From Micropterix aruncella (taxonomy: Eukaryota > Arthropoda > Insecta > Lepidoptera > Micropterigidae): a stretch of 64,000 nt of DNA. The notes beneath the pieces were generated by a model. That model saw nothing but the letters and a program-made list of their open reading frames with translations. It did not search any database and was not told the origin of the DNA. Made by a program: the position numbers and the translations under genes. This document shows positions 23,972-34,594 of this stretch, one piece after another (positions within the stretch are counted from its first letter, which is position 1; each line of letters begins with the position of its first letter). The stretch spans positions 20,281,971 through 20,345,970 of the forward strand of contig OX155961.1 in assembly GCA_944548615.1 (NCBI GenBank). The letters are read 5' to 3'.

Positions 23972-24712
23972 CTATACTAATATTATAAAGAGGTAAAGTT
24001 TGTAACGTTGTAGGAAGTAATCTCTGCATTTACTGAACCGATTTTGAAAATACTTTTACCAATAGAAAGCCACATTATTTGTGGGTGTCACAGGCTATAT
24101 ATTAATCCGAAAAATGACAAGACTTTTTCGTGGTAGTCGGATTTGCAAAGAAGTCGGAGAATAAGCGGTCGATCGAAAACGTTTCTAACTAACGCTGCCT
24201 CAACGATGAGAGATATATGATAAAGTTCTAGAGAAAAGTTGTAGAGCTGGATAATGCCTACAAAAAAGTTAGCGACAGCATATGTCTAACTTTTATATTT
24301 AAGTCACAAAAAGTAGTATTTTATATTTAAAGAAATAATTTAAATCGTTAGGTCATGTTTATTGGTCATATTATCAACAATTATGAATTCTTATCAAAAT
24401 AAGTAAATTTATCGTCTCAAGTGTTTAAAACAAAAGACTTTTCCCTTTTACTGCATATAATTACCCTTTTACTGCATAAATAGTTAGATATAATACGCTC
24501 ACAAATAAGACACTCACAAGAAGACACTCACAAATAACGGCATTATAGACAAATTGGCATGCAAATACATAGATACATATGCAGTAAAAATATAACCTTT
24601 CTTTTAGCTGTCAGGAAATAAATCATAGCACAGTACTAACCAAACCACACTCATAATTTCATCACAGGTAAAAAGTTTTACCGCCCAACGAAGTGGGCAC
24701 GGGTCAGCTAGT
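23972..24712 (+). mobile_element. Helitron family 1, copy 1 (non-autonomous)
   Basis: The 5' end is CTATACTAATATTATAAAG and the 3' end is CTAGT. Eleven bases before the end lies the hairpin GCCCA-ACGAAG-TGGGC. Rolling-circle Helitrons carry just this kind of short 3' hairpin followed by CTRR and insert between A and T. There is no Rep/helicase frame, so it depends on an autonomous relative. Other copies: 36220, 37642 (partial) and 52493. Confidence 0.8.
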
Positions 24713-25165
24713 GTCTATAAAAGCTGCGGTGGCTGGTCACGCGTACTGTTCACAGTCACGAGTTGGCCCACTCATTAATTTCTCGAGGGAATATCTTAAT
24801 TACGAGAATCACGAAACTATTCGAAAAACACAGCCTCATTTGGTAATCAACAGCCGCTCCCGACAAAAGTCCGCATTGTTGACTTATTGCGAAAACCGCT
24901 GTATTTGACAAGAAGATTTATTTGAGCTACGCGGGAAAATAATGGGAACAGGGCCGGACTTAAGGCGACATGAGACATCAGAAAATATCCGAAATGGGCG
25001 GATACGCGAAGGAATAGGCGGGATCAATTGTGTAGGGTTTCGAAGCGTCAGGCAGAATTCCACGTCCGCTCGCGCCGGCGACCTGGCGTATAGTAAACTT
25101 TCTATCGCAACGCTAGCACAGAATAACTGTCTTTTTTTTTTTTTTTTTAATTTAATAACCATTTT
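24713..25165 (+). other. CpG-bearing segment with TATA-like box
   Basis: Directly after the Helitron come TATAAAAG (24716-24723) and, 34 bases further, TCACAGT, similar to an insect initiator. CpG density is above that of the surroundings up to about 25100. No coding exon was recognised. The spacing is a little long for TATA plus initiator, so promoter function is only a guess. Confidence 0.25.
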
Positions 25166-25169
25166 TTAA

Positions 25170-26310
25170 AATACAGCTTTGTATAAAATCCAGCCAAGCC
25201 TAAGGCTTACCTGCTGGAGATTATGATAGGGTGACTTTCAGTGCAACTTTAGTGGCAATTTTGACCATTTAATAATATATATGCTGCATTATCTGCTATA
25301 TTGATAAGGGTTAGTCGGCACAGAAAGCCACCCTCTTGATAATATTTACATAAAAAAAATAACGTACTTAATGCTAATAAAATAAAAACATGAACATTAT
25401 TCGTATCATTCACACTTGTGTTTCACTTTCACTTATTTTAAAGCTGACTATTTTTAATTCTTTTTTTTGTTTTTTTGTTCATTTTTTTAATTTTATTTTA
25501 ATTTAAAGGAATTTTGTTGAATAAATGAGGGATTAGCCAATTCAATCTTCTTTTGCCATAAAGGTTACGAAAAGGAGGGACGAGTAGCCGTTCATTTTGT
25601 ATCTGTCTAGTGCTGTGTTTATGTTGGACATAATTTCGGAACTCTTGCGGAGTGGTGGTATGAGGGTGTTAATAGCAAAGCAAATTTGGCGTAGCTCACG
25701 TTTTAAATAATTGTAATTAACTTAGGGCGTAAATAAAAATGTGGCTAAGTGCGACGCTAGAAAATTAACCAGTCAATATAATGAAATAAAAATAAAACAC
25801 ACTCACTGCTTACATTGTAGGAGTACTCACGCCTGAAATATTTCGAGCAACTTTTTGAGTCCAAATTATAAATTGGTTTCTTATCGAGGGATTCGCTTAG
25901 AAACTTTTTTCAATAAATGCTTATATTTTTCAAAAAAATCATAAAACTAAGATTCTTTAGATATGGTCGTTTCCAGTTATCATGTCTTCTTAAGGCCCGG
26001 TTTCAGTCAAAATGCACTTCCCGTGACAGTGACATTCGAATTCGTACAAAAGGGTCTGCTATCAATTAAATATATTAAAAACCCAAAGACCAATGTAGAA
26101 GAAGCCAAAAACCAATGTAGGCAGTAAACCAATATTTATACCACAATATGTTCTATATAGCAAGAAAACCATGAACGAAATTCTGCCAAAAAAAATTGTC
26201 CTGTGCTGATCGTAATAATCGATATAGGAATATAAAATGAAAAGACTCAGAGTCAAACACTTGTAGAATACTTGATACAAATTGGAACATGATTACATTC
26301 ACATACATTG
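25170..26310. other. No recognisable gene
   Basis: AT-rich spacer with homopolymer T and A runs; nothing supportable. Confidence 0.45.
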
Positions 26311-26313
26311 GGT

Positions 26314-26624
26314 AATATGATCCGCAAAGCCATTTAAATAAGAAGAATCCCGAAATTCAAATGATACGACGGTTACAACTTCTTTTTTAAGTGGAACCCC
26401 TTTTCTTAAAATGTTCTCAGTGACCAGCGCCGAGCGCAAAGAAGTAAGGTAAGATACATTGAAAGTTGTGTGCATGGCGGATTTCCGAAATTCCCGCTCG
26501 CTGAACCCGCCGCCCCACCACCGGTATAATCTGCGAAGTATAACAGCAGCAGTTTGCCGCCTACATGCAGATGACGATTGACAGCACTTCAATCTATCCT
26601 GGACAATGGCGGTTGCATTATAGC
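26314..26624 (+). pseudogene. Penelope-like element 3' fragment
   Basis: Aligns along its length with 16588-16890 of the 15.6-kb Penelope element: ATGATCCG.AAAGCCATT, AATAAGAAGAA.CCC, then the GGAACCC..TTCTTAAAATGTTC stretch, the C-terminal linker and GACAA.GGCGG.TGCA. Several indels break the reading frame. It ends before the terminal segment, inside GGCGGTTGCATTATAGCC. Confidence 0.8.
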
Positions 26625-26639
26625 CAAAATGACCTATTT

Positions 26640-27840
26640 ATAAGGTAAAATGCACTTTCCGTGTAGGTGATATTAGTATTCTTACAAATAATGCTGTTAT
26701 AAATATAATTTATTTTTTATTTATTTATTTTAAACAACAAGATGTACATACGATTGGCTATGATATTCGGTATTCAGTACAATAAAACGCGCAGGAAAAA
26801 CAAGTTGAACCCATAGCCGTTGGCTCATCGCATACCTAACTGAGCAAGAGCGCCCGTATCTAGGGATGCTGATATTTGAATTAGCATATAGCGAGCTGAC
26901 ATGTATGACGTTCGGGTATATAATTATTATTGGTATAAAGTTCAAAACATTCATTCTTGCATAAAGAATAGCATAAAGCATAAAGAATTATACCAACATA
27001 CAAAAAAAATAGTAGTAAGAAATTATTATTAAACCCAACACCAATATATAGTAATACATAAATACAATAAATACATATTTAAAATAAATATACATACTAA
27101 TATACACAAAATGTACACAAATAAATTAAATTGAAATACCTCTAGTCTTAAACCTCACATATACGTCTATTATATTTATAAAAAGGGAAAAAAACGAAAT
27201 ATTAGCTTTTTATTTATTAATTCTACCTAATCAAAATTTTTATTAAATTCCGTTTTATCATAGAGTGGTCCTTTAACAATCAAGCACTTTTTTATTACTT
27301 TTTTAAATGCTTTTTAATGCAAGATTGCTATTATATAGAAGCCCATAGGTATGAAATTCAATTCATTTCAATTCAATTTATTTTTCTAAAATCTTTACAG
27401 ATTGTTGAAACAAAGTACCTAATAAACAGTCAAGGGATGAACATTATACCGCAATGTGTTCTATGTAGCGATGAATCCACGGTAGAAATACACAAAAGAG
27501 CTTATCATAATCGTGCTTATCATAATAATATCGTGAAAAGATCATAATAATAGCTATAGAAGGAAAACATTTCGTTAATCTCCGAGTCAAATAATTACAG
27601 TACCTACACTTTAAACACATTGGCAACTTTTAAGGTTCACTAATTTTCGGTTAAATTTCGACAAAAAAAACATTTGTATCCTATTTTTCTGAAATGTGTT
27701 GAAGATTTTTAATGAAAAACTAAAAAATTTCAACCGCTTTAGAAGATTTTCAACCGCTTTAGAGTATTTATTAACTTATAACTTGATACGAAGATTTATA
27801 TAAAAATAAATTAATAGTTTAAAAAAAACACTAAAAACAC
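26640..27840. other. No recognisable gene
   Basis: Very AT-rich sequence with short direct repeats such as ATTCAATTTCA-type words at 27355-27385; no element ends or exons. Confidence 0.45.
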
Positions 27841-27848
27841 GCTTTTGG

Positions 27849-28180
27849 GCTATGATACGATATTCACATAGACACGGCTATGATACGATATTCACATAGA
27901 CACGGGTATGATACGATATTCCATCATGGAATGCCAGTGCCTATCTTCCGGCTTCATCATCAGACCTTGAAACCTAATCGTGGTCAAAGTTCATTCCAAG
28001 ACTTTTCTAACAAGTCCAAACACAGCTATGATACGATGTTCCATCATGAAGTTCCAGTTCATATCTTCCGACTCCATCATCAGATCAGTTCGACAGTACA
28101 TATTATTGTATTGTCATCAGAACTACATGCAGCTGCCAATTTTCATGACGCTACGATCCATGGAAGATGGTTAAATTAAT
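27849..28180 (+). repeat. Repeat with TATGATACGAT units
   Basis: Two 28-bp tandem units (GGCTATGATACGATATTCAC, then ATAGACAC) precede a third TATGATACGATATTCCATCA that starts a longer unit of about 130 bp. This longer unit is repeated once at 28026 (TATGATACGATGTTCCATCA ... TATCTTCCG.CT.CATCATCA). The incidental open frames reflect the repeat. Confidence 0.75.
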
Positions 28181-28189
28181 TACCTTAGA

Positions 28190-28740
28190 TTCCATTACAT
28201 AGTTACATACAGGTCGACCATAAAAGCGTGTTAAAAATAAATCGGGACCTGAAATCATTATATTCGTTTTGGCTCGTTTCTACTAATCTTTCTTTGCTTA
28301 TTTCATATAGCGAATATAATCCTAAAACCTGTGTGACCTCAAAGATCTATATACTTCCCTAATATTGTATATATCCAGCCCTGGATAACGAGAGGTTAAC
28401 GAGGGTGTACGTTATTATGGAGAGACAGGTAATGGGATATTTCTAAATTACGTAGGTTTAGATGAGGCTTGCCGCGCCGGGTGATGAACTGCCTTTAGTA
28501 AATAATCGATGACAGGGATATTTTTAAACATTATCCAAATTAAAATTTCATGGTCTAGAATAACGTAAGTAGCCTTCGATAGGGTGAAACGCGACATTTA
28601 CGTGGAATACTAAGAATCAGACGTCTCTTTTTAGCCTATTATCGTCTCTATCGCACGAGGGTTGAAACGAATATATAATTATTATTGTTATACAGAGATA
28701 TAGTTATAAGACTTAGCACAAATAGAGCTATAAACTATAA
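28190..28740. other. No recognisable gene
   Basis: Spacer with no identifiable feature. Confidence 0.4.
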
Positions 28741-29863
28741 AGGGCAAACCCGCCACCTCAGGAAGTTTTAACGATTAGATGTTCTATCTCCCGTGAAAAG
28801 AACGCAGAAGACTTGGACAAAACAGTCTACCGTCAAGCTCCGCCACATGCCCGTAAGAGGCCAACGCCTTATCCGCGAGATAACCAGGTATGTTACCCAG
28901 CAGGCTTACACTCACGTCCTTACTTCCAATTGCTACCAGATTACTCCAGTCTCTCGACTGGTTACGAGTTTGAGGTCGCCTGCGCGGTCCTCTGCCTTAC
29001 GAAGCTGTGAAACGGTGTAAACCGAATCTATCACGGACCAAGGCATCCTTTGCCCGGCTGTTCCACCCGGGATCGGGTAGCCGATGGTCGTTTCAAGAGC
29101 AGTCGCCGTAAGGTCAGCAACCACCTCCGCTCTATAGGAAACAGTACTGCTTCCAGACTCTCCCGACTGTTAGTCAGAGCTTAGGGAGCTAATGGGCCCA
29201 TGATGGGTTGGCCACGAAGATCCATGTGTTCAGGGTCGGTCACACTCTCGGGTCAACACCCATCCGACGGCCTCCGCGCACGGGGTGCGAACCTGGGTAG
29301 GACTCTGGCCTTGGTCAGTTTCCCCTGGGAATCAAACGTCTGGCGCTCCTGGACGGTCTGCGCACCGCGCGGCGCAAGCCAATCGATTGTGCACTCTGAC
29401 TAACATATTGAGATGTCAACCACACCGGGCGAACCCGTCACCGCAGGACGTTTTAACGATTCATCGTTCTATCGACCGTGCAGTGAGCGTAGAAGACTTT
29501 GGACATTACAAAACCGACGTCTAGCTACGCCACAACCCGCAAGAGACCAACGCCTTTACCGCGAGATAGCCAGTAATGTTACCTGGCGGGCCGACAGTCG
29601 CGCCCTTGCTTCCAATTGTGACCAGATTTCTCCGGTCTCTCGATTGGTTCCGAGTTCGAGGTCGCTTGCGCGGTCCTCTCCCTTACGAAGCGGTGAATCG
29701 GTGTACACCGAATCTATCGCGGACCAAGGCGTCCTTTGCCCGACTCTGAATCGGGATCGGATGGCCAATGGTCATTTCAAGAGCAGTCGCCGTAAGGTAG
29801 GCAACCACCCCCGCTCTATTGGAAACAATACAGTTCCCAGACTCCCCCGACTGTTAGTCGGAG
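28741..29863 (-). repeat. Rep-A array, inverted arm (one full and one partial unit)
   Basis: Read on the minus strand, two units lie in tandem: 29863 to about 29410 and about 29410 to 28741. The period is about 670 bp, with the junction at a GTTAGTCAGAGTGCACAATCG-type word. Each contains the GCGCAAGCGACCTCGA block, the tRNA-like GGTAAGGCGTTGG block and the GGTGACGGGCTCGCCCG-type end. Together with 30842-31492 it forms a large inverted repeat. Confidence 0.75.
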
Positions 29864-30144
29864 ACTTTGGACTTGCCGATGACCCCCGGTGCGCCTGTGG
29901 GTATGGTCGCCAAACTGCGGAACACGTAATTTGGTCTTGCCCAATTCTAGCGGCTGCACGGGAGAAATTGATGGATGCAGTGGGCGCGTGCGTTGGGCGT
30001 TCTCCGATTTGGTACCCGGATTTGGTCAGTTGTAGGAGCTGCTTCCAGTCGTTTGGCGAGTTTATGGAGCACTGGGTGGCTTCTTGGGAAAGCATGAGGC
30101 TTCGGGATACCCCCCAGGGGCTACCCTCTTCCTTGGTGGCGTGA
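29413..30144 (+). pseudogene. Chance fusion frame: Rep-A plus R1-like LINE C-terminus
   Basis: An unbroken 243-codon frame reads first through the complement of Rep-A (about 150 codons without domain) and then into a LINE C-terminus. The latter contains the zinc-knuckle CACG...TAEHVIWSCP followed by ILAAAREKLMDAV, a C-X-C-X7-H-X4-C pattern seen at the end of R1 and related LINE ORF2 proteins, where it probably binds RNA. It stops at TGA 30142-30144. The Rep-A part is likely open only by chance because that repeat is GC-rich. The RT domain is absent. Confidence 0.6.
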
Positions 30145-30600
30145 TTCGGCGGCTACTTCCAGCCCGAAGTGCCAGTCTTTGTGTCCGTCTCTTTACCGCC
30201 CCGAGGGGCGTTTCGTTCTTTGCAGGATCCAGGGATTCCTCCCCCCCCGTGGCTGCTCCGAGACCTGCCCACGGACAGTGCGCCTTCACCTTCATTGTTC
30301 TAGAGCGTCCTCTACCCCGCTTACCGGCTCTTAGATTTACGCTATTGTTGTTGTTTTTTTTTTCGGTAAATTTTGTAATATTTTGTAAATTTTTTTTTTT
30401 TTCTTGTAAATACCTTTTGTTTTTCGAATAAATGGGTTCTCGGGGCGGTACGGGGGGGGGGTGGTTTACCCTATTTCACCCCCTGCGCGTTTTACCCTTC
30501 TGGTACGCGCAGGGTTGTCGTAGCACGACATCCCGGGCAGACAAGACGACCCTCGTCGTTATAACTGCCCGGGCGGTGGGCGGGATTTGCTGCCCTCACC
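29864..30600 (+). mobile_element. R1-like LINE 3' end
   Basis: A LINE 3' portion lies between the two Rep-A arms: the protein C-terminus (29864-30144), a GC-rich 3' UTR with CCCCGAGGGGCG and T-rich tracts, then a second GC-rich part with a hairpin-prone CCCTGCGCG...CGCGCAGGG. Words containing CTGTTAGTCGGAGA occur at both edges (29851 and 30621) and could be a target duplication, but the flanking Rep-A arms have opposite orientation. Confidence 0.6.
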
Positions 30601-31492
30601 TACCGCCTTGAAACTCTTAACTGTTAGTCGGAGAGCACAATCGATTGGCTTGCGCCGCTCGGTGCGCAGACCGTTCAGGAGCGCCAGAGGCTTGATTCCC
30701 AGGGGAGACTGGTTGACCCAGTGTCCTACCCAGGTTCGCACCCCATGCGTGGAGGCCATCGGATGGGTGTTGCCCCGTGAGTGTGACCGACCCTGAACAC
30801 ATGGGTCATCGTGGCCACCTCATCATGGGCCCATTAGCTCCCTGACTAACAGTCGGGGAAGTCTGGAAGCTGTATTGTTTCCTATAGAGCGGGGGTGGTT
30901 GCGTACCTTACGGCGACTGCTCTTGAAATGACCATTGGCCATCCGATCCCGGTTCAGAGCCGGGCGAAGGACGCCTTGGTCCGCGACAGATTCGGTATAT
31001 ACCGTTTCACCGCTTCGTAAGGGAGAGGACCGCGCAAGCGACCTCGATCTCGGAACGAATCGAGAGACCGGAGAAATCTGGTCACAATTGGAAGTAACGC
31101 GAGTGTCTCGAGCCGCCGGGTGTATTCCTGGCTATCTCGCGGTAAGGCGTTGGACTCTTACGGGTTGTGGCGTAGCTAGACGTTGGATTGTTTTGTCCAA
31201 AGTGTTCACGCTCACTGCAGGTCGATAGAACGACTAATCGTTAAAACGTCCTGTGGTGACGGGCTCGCCCGTTGTAGTCGACAACTTAATATGTTAGTCA
31301 GAATGAAAAATCGATTGGCTAACTCCGCACGGTGCGCAGACCGTCCAAGGGAAACGAGCCCCGAGGCCAGAGTCCTACCCGGGCTCGCACTTCATGCGTA
31401 GAGGCCGCCGGATGGGTGTTGACCCGCGAGTGTGACCAACCCTGAACAAATGGGTCTTCATGGCCAACTCAGCAAGGACCCATTAGCTCCCA
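30601..31492 (+). repeat. Rep-A array, direct arm
   Basis: One unit begins at GTTAGTCGGAGAGCACAATC (30621) and runs to about 31292. A second begins at GTTAGTCAGAATGAAAAATC and stops abruptly at 31492 in CCATTAGCTCCCAGAC. It includes AGCCGGGCGAAGGACGCC, GCGCAAGCGACCTCGA, CTCGCGGTAAGGCGTTGGAC and GGTGACGGGCTCGCCCGTTG. The arm pairs with the minus-strand arm at 28741-29863. Confidence 0.75.
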
Positions 31493-31600
31493 GACTTTTT
31501 TTACAGGTATTTTTCACTACAATGTATGCTGTGCAATATTATTTCAGAATATGTAGTATAAGTGAACTTGTCAAAAATATATGTAGTATAAGTATATACT

Positions 31601-31700
31601 TATAAATAGGATAGAAAACGAATTTACCGCGTGAAATTTGTAGGACCCGACGTTTCGGTGACGTTGCAGCCGCCGTTGTCTAGGGTAGACAACGGCGGCA
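31601..31700 (-). repeat. Penelope terminal segment with palindromic tip
   Basis: TATAAATAGGATAGAAAACG, then AATTTACCGCGTGAAATTTG, then CCGACGTTTCGGTGACGTTG matches the complement of the 3' terminus of the 15.6-kb Penelope element. It ends in a perfect hairpin, CCGCCGTTGTCTA (31670-31682), GGG, TAGACAACGGCGG (31686-31698). Confidence 0.8.
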
Positions 31701-31737
31701 CGTATATACTTATACTTATACATGATGCTGCCAAATA

Positions 31738-31890
31738 ATAGAAAGTACACAAGATGGGTACATTGTCATTAGGAGCTATAAGCTCTTTAACCAGCTACCA
31801 CTCTCCACAAGAAAGTTGGAAACAAAGGCGTTTAAACGATTTATTAAACAAAACTGCAATCCACACATGCTTTCTTTAACCTGGGTGTTT
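31738..31890 (+). pseudogene. LINE 3' coding fragment
   Basis: Reads YKLFNQLPLSTRKLETKAFK then RFIKQNCNPHMLSL, the final conserved stretch of Jockey/CR1-type ORF2 proteins. It matches the end of the 42.6-43.9 kb relic (KLFNCLPS, then a CATCCACACATGCTTTCT word shared in DNA). Only about 45 codons survive. Confidence 0.65.
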
Positions 31891-31994
31891 TTTTTAGAGC
31901 ATGCCAATTCTTTCAAATGGGAATAACATTAATAATTACGTAACCTTCAGGTACCTCAGTTTAGTTCTTATTGTTTAATAATAATAATTGGGAG

Positions 31995-32197
31995 TAAGGG
32001 CGCGAGTGTCGCCCGCCAGGTAGCATTCCTGGCTATCTCGCGGTAAGGCGTTGGTCTCTTACGGGTTGTGGCATAGCTAGACGTCGGATTGTTTTGTCCA
32101 AAGTCTTCTACGCTCACTGCAGGTCGATAGAACGACTAATCGTTAAAACTTCCTGTGGTGACGGGCTCGCCCGTTGTAGTGGACACCTCAAGATGTT
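31995..32197 (+). repeat. Rep-A right-end fragment
   Basis: Contains AAGGGCGCGAGTGTCG, CTATCTCGCGGTAAGGCGTT, GTCCAAAGTCTTCTACGCTC and GGTGACGGGCTCGCCCGTTG, closely matching the 31.1-31.3 kb unit. TTTAATAATAAT lies on its right and TAATAATAATTGGG on its left, hinting at a short AT-rich duplication at the insertion. Confidence 0.75.
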
Positions 32198-32199
32198 TA

Positions 32200-33290
32200 A
32201 TAATAATATTATAAATTTAATATTTAATATGTAGATTACAATGTGTAATGTAACATACCTGATCATATACATATATATACGTTGTTTTTTCCAATTTTGT
32301 TTTGATACTTTCTATCGTGTGATTATTTTTTGTATAAAGTGCTTGATGACTATTAATATTCTTAAAATAATTATCTATTTTATATGTAGGTACTCATGTA
32401 CATGGATTCAGCTCTATATTTTATTTATTTTATTTGTCTGCCGTGTAAAGCCGACTTTAGTCAACGCTATTGTCGAATTAATATTTATGCTTTAATAATT
32501 TCATATCTACATATAAACTGACGAATTCTAATATGCGATGATTAGCTTTAATTCATAATTCATGCTTTTATTGTATATTCTGAATGAATAAATTTAATAC
32601 TGAATACTAAATACTGAATACGATCAAAATTCGCTTATCCATAGCTTGCAGACTTAGGCTTAGACAGCTTTCCTGCTGATAAGCCTTGGGCTTGGCTTAA
32701 TTTTGTTTATGGCGCAAGTAATATTGTAGTTTATTATAGTATTATTATGAATATGACTATGAAGTATTATTGCTTATGGACAGGGGAGGTCAGGCGCACA
32801 GTTGCGGATATGGCTTTTTTTGATAAAGACATGAAGAATTTCATCGACATACGTTGAATACCTCATGGAAAACTTGTCATTTTTCGTCCTACCTCGAACG
32901 ATTAGAACTCCTCGCACATTGGAATTCAAATTCTGTAAAGATCCAATTTACAGATACAAAGTAATAATACCTGACCTAACTGGACCTAACTTTCACATTA
33001 ATACTGCCTAATTATAAAATAGAATAGATTTTCAAAGGGCACTTACGAATTATGCTCAAAATTCCCCAATGTATCATCATTATGACCTTATATAATACCA
33101 GGTTTCAACATAAACTATATATTGGCCTGCTAGCCAAATCTCTGTTTCACATATTTAAAGATCTTGGTCTCTAAAGGAAAATAATCAACTGCGTTGTAGA
33201 CAAAATATCTAAAACCGCGATTTTCTCATCTCAAATTCTATGGCTTCGAAGTTGGAGTGAATGGGTGGTAAGGAGAATGAATGCTCAAGA
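32200..33290. other. No recognisable gene
   Basis: AT-rich spacer. A possible retroelement tail (TGAATGAATAAATTTAATACTGAATACT) lies at 32580-32620 but no coding sequence accompanies it. Confidence 0.4.
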
Positions 33291-33302
33291 ATGCTCATGA
33301 AT

Positions 33303-33620
33303 GCTCACATGTGGCAAGACAGCTTTCCTAGACCTACCACAGCCGGTCGTTAGTCCGGAGTCCACCGCTCACCTTCCAGAATTGTAACGTTTCTTTAAAT
33401 GTATTTATTTATTTATGTACGTATTTTATTTATATATGTATTTTTGCATTGATGTATATGTATATACAATACAATCCCCCTGCAATCCCTACTCCTCCCA
33501 ATCCTCGACTTTTAGATAACCTAAATTAATTATTTTCAATTAAAATTTCTAAACATTTATTGTAAGACATTGAAATCAAATAAACGGCCTTACTGTTACG
33601 ATTATTATTGTTACGATTAC
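33303..33620 (+). repeat. LINE 3' UTR and tail
   Basis: The same block as at 400-495 (CAGCCGGTCGTTAGTCCGGA, CCGCTCACC) is followed by AT-rich sequence, AATAAACGG and a repeated TTACGATTATTATTG tail, typical for LINE 3' termini with short tail repeats. Confidence 0.5.
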
Positions 33621-33914
33621 ATATGTAAAATGTTTAATGCAAAGCTGTATGTTTTCGAAATAAATAAATAAATGACGGAAGTAATATTTTGATATACAAT
33701 GTTAAAAAATGGATTTTCTGGTTGTCTTCTGGCGTTGCATCATCCGGTTTTCTATGGTGCTCGTGGAGTCGGTATTTTTCTAAAGGTTGATTTTTGGATA
33801 AATTCGCGTCGTATGCGATGTAAATGCATAGACCTGAAGGCTGGGTGACAGCGCTGAATGATGTATATAGGTTACAGTTACAATGCGGTAGAGGTATATA
33901 TATGAATATGTATA

Positions 33915-33983
33915 TATTTATATATAACTACAGCGGCTCGCGTCAGCTGACTGCTGCTTGGAGCATGCGCCATAGCGACTGCG
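33915..33983 (+). promoter_or_regulatory. Possible promoter and non-coding first exon of the futsch/MAP1 gene
   Basis: TATATATAAC (about 33917-33926) lies about 25 bases before TCAGCTG (33943). This is followed by a short GC-rich stretch ending in GACTGCG with GTAAGG at 33984, a good donor. A matching acceptor (CTCTGTCCCGTTCTAG) ends at 34169. This exon model is inferred only from these signals and the position upstream of the coding exon. Confidence 0.3.
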
Positions 33984-34169
33984 GTAAGGGAACGTCATAG
34001 CGGCGTTAAAGGAATATCGAAAAATAGTGCGCTTTTGGGTGTTTTGAAGGGTTTTAGATGCTGGATTGCAGATTTAGTAGGATTGTATCAAAGCTTTTTG
34101 ATTTTAATTTGGGTTTTGTAATGGGGGAATAGCGCAGGGGCGTGGTCTGTTAGCTCTGTCCCGTTCTAG

Positions 34170-34594
34170 TGGGCTGCGCGCGCTCACCCTTGCGGAAGGG
34201 AGGCGATGCGCGGGGCGGCGGCCGGTCCGACGCCCGGTCTCTGCTGTCATTCGTGCAAAAGCGCCTCGACGCCGACGACGCGACGCTCCGCCGTTGTCCT
34301 TCCGCTGAGGAAAAGTCTCAATAAATCAAGGAGCAGTCCGGTGCGAGGCGCGCGCGGCGGCGCCGCCGCCGTCCCACAGATTCCAGGTCGCGATGGAGCA
34401 CAGCGAAGAGTCCAGCCAGCCCGACAGGGCTGGCTCGGCCGCTAAAGACGAGGACAAGTCCGTCAGCCTCATGACTGACTTGAGCCAGGGCGTTCCGCCG
34501 CCGAGTCCCCTCACGGGCTGCTACCTGCTCATCATCATCGGGGAACCGCACTCCCAAGAACACAAAGACATCATCCTCCAAAGACTAGTCAAAG
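34170..34594 (+). CDS. futsch: futsch/MAP1 orthologue, first coding exon (coding part 34393-34594)
   Basis: Futsch is the single arthropod member of the MAP1 family; it binds microtubules and stabilises them in axons and synaptic boutons. The coding part starts at ATG 34393 in a GCGATGG context, after a very GC-rich leader, and reads MEHSEESSQPDRAG..., an acidic Ser/Pro segment, then LTGCYLLIIIGEPHSQEHKD (residues 41-60) and IILQRLVKG. The CYLLI..GEPH..EHK..I motif is the opening strand and helix of the MAP1 N-terminal domain as I know it from fly Futsch, where FLSW follows the final glycine. The exon ends AAAG|GTAAGC at 34594/34595, a phase-1 intron. The CpG-rich surroundings fit a housekeeping or neuronal promoter island. 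I found no next exon to the right within the window, so the intron is long. I rely on family memory for the identity, not on an alignment. Confidence 0.78.

Noticed and set aside
30084..30431. 115-codon frame over the LINE 3' UTR
   Set aside because: It overlaps the true LINE C-terminus in another frame and ends in poly-T-encoded phenylalanine runs.
34206..34445. 79-codon frame upstream of and overlapping the futsch start
   Set aside because: GC-rich leader sequence in another frame; the MAP1 motif lies in the frame starting at 34393.
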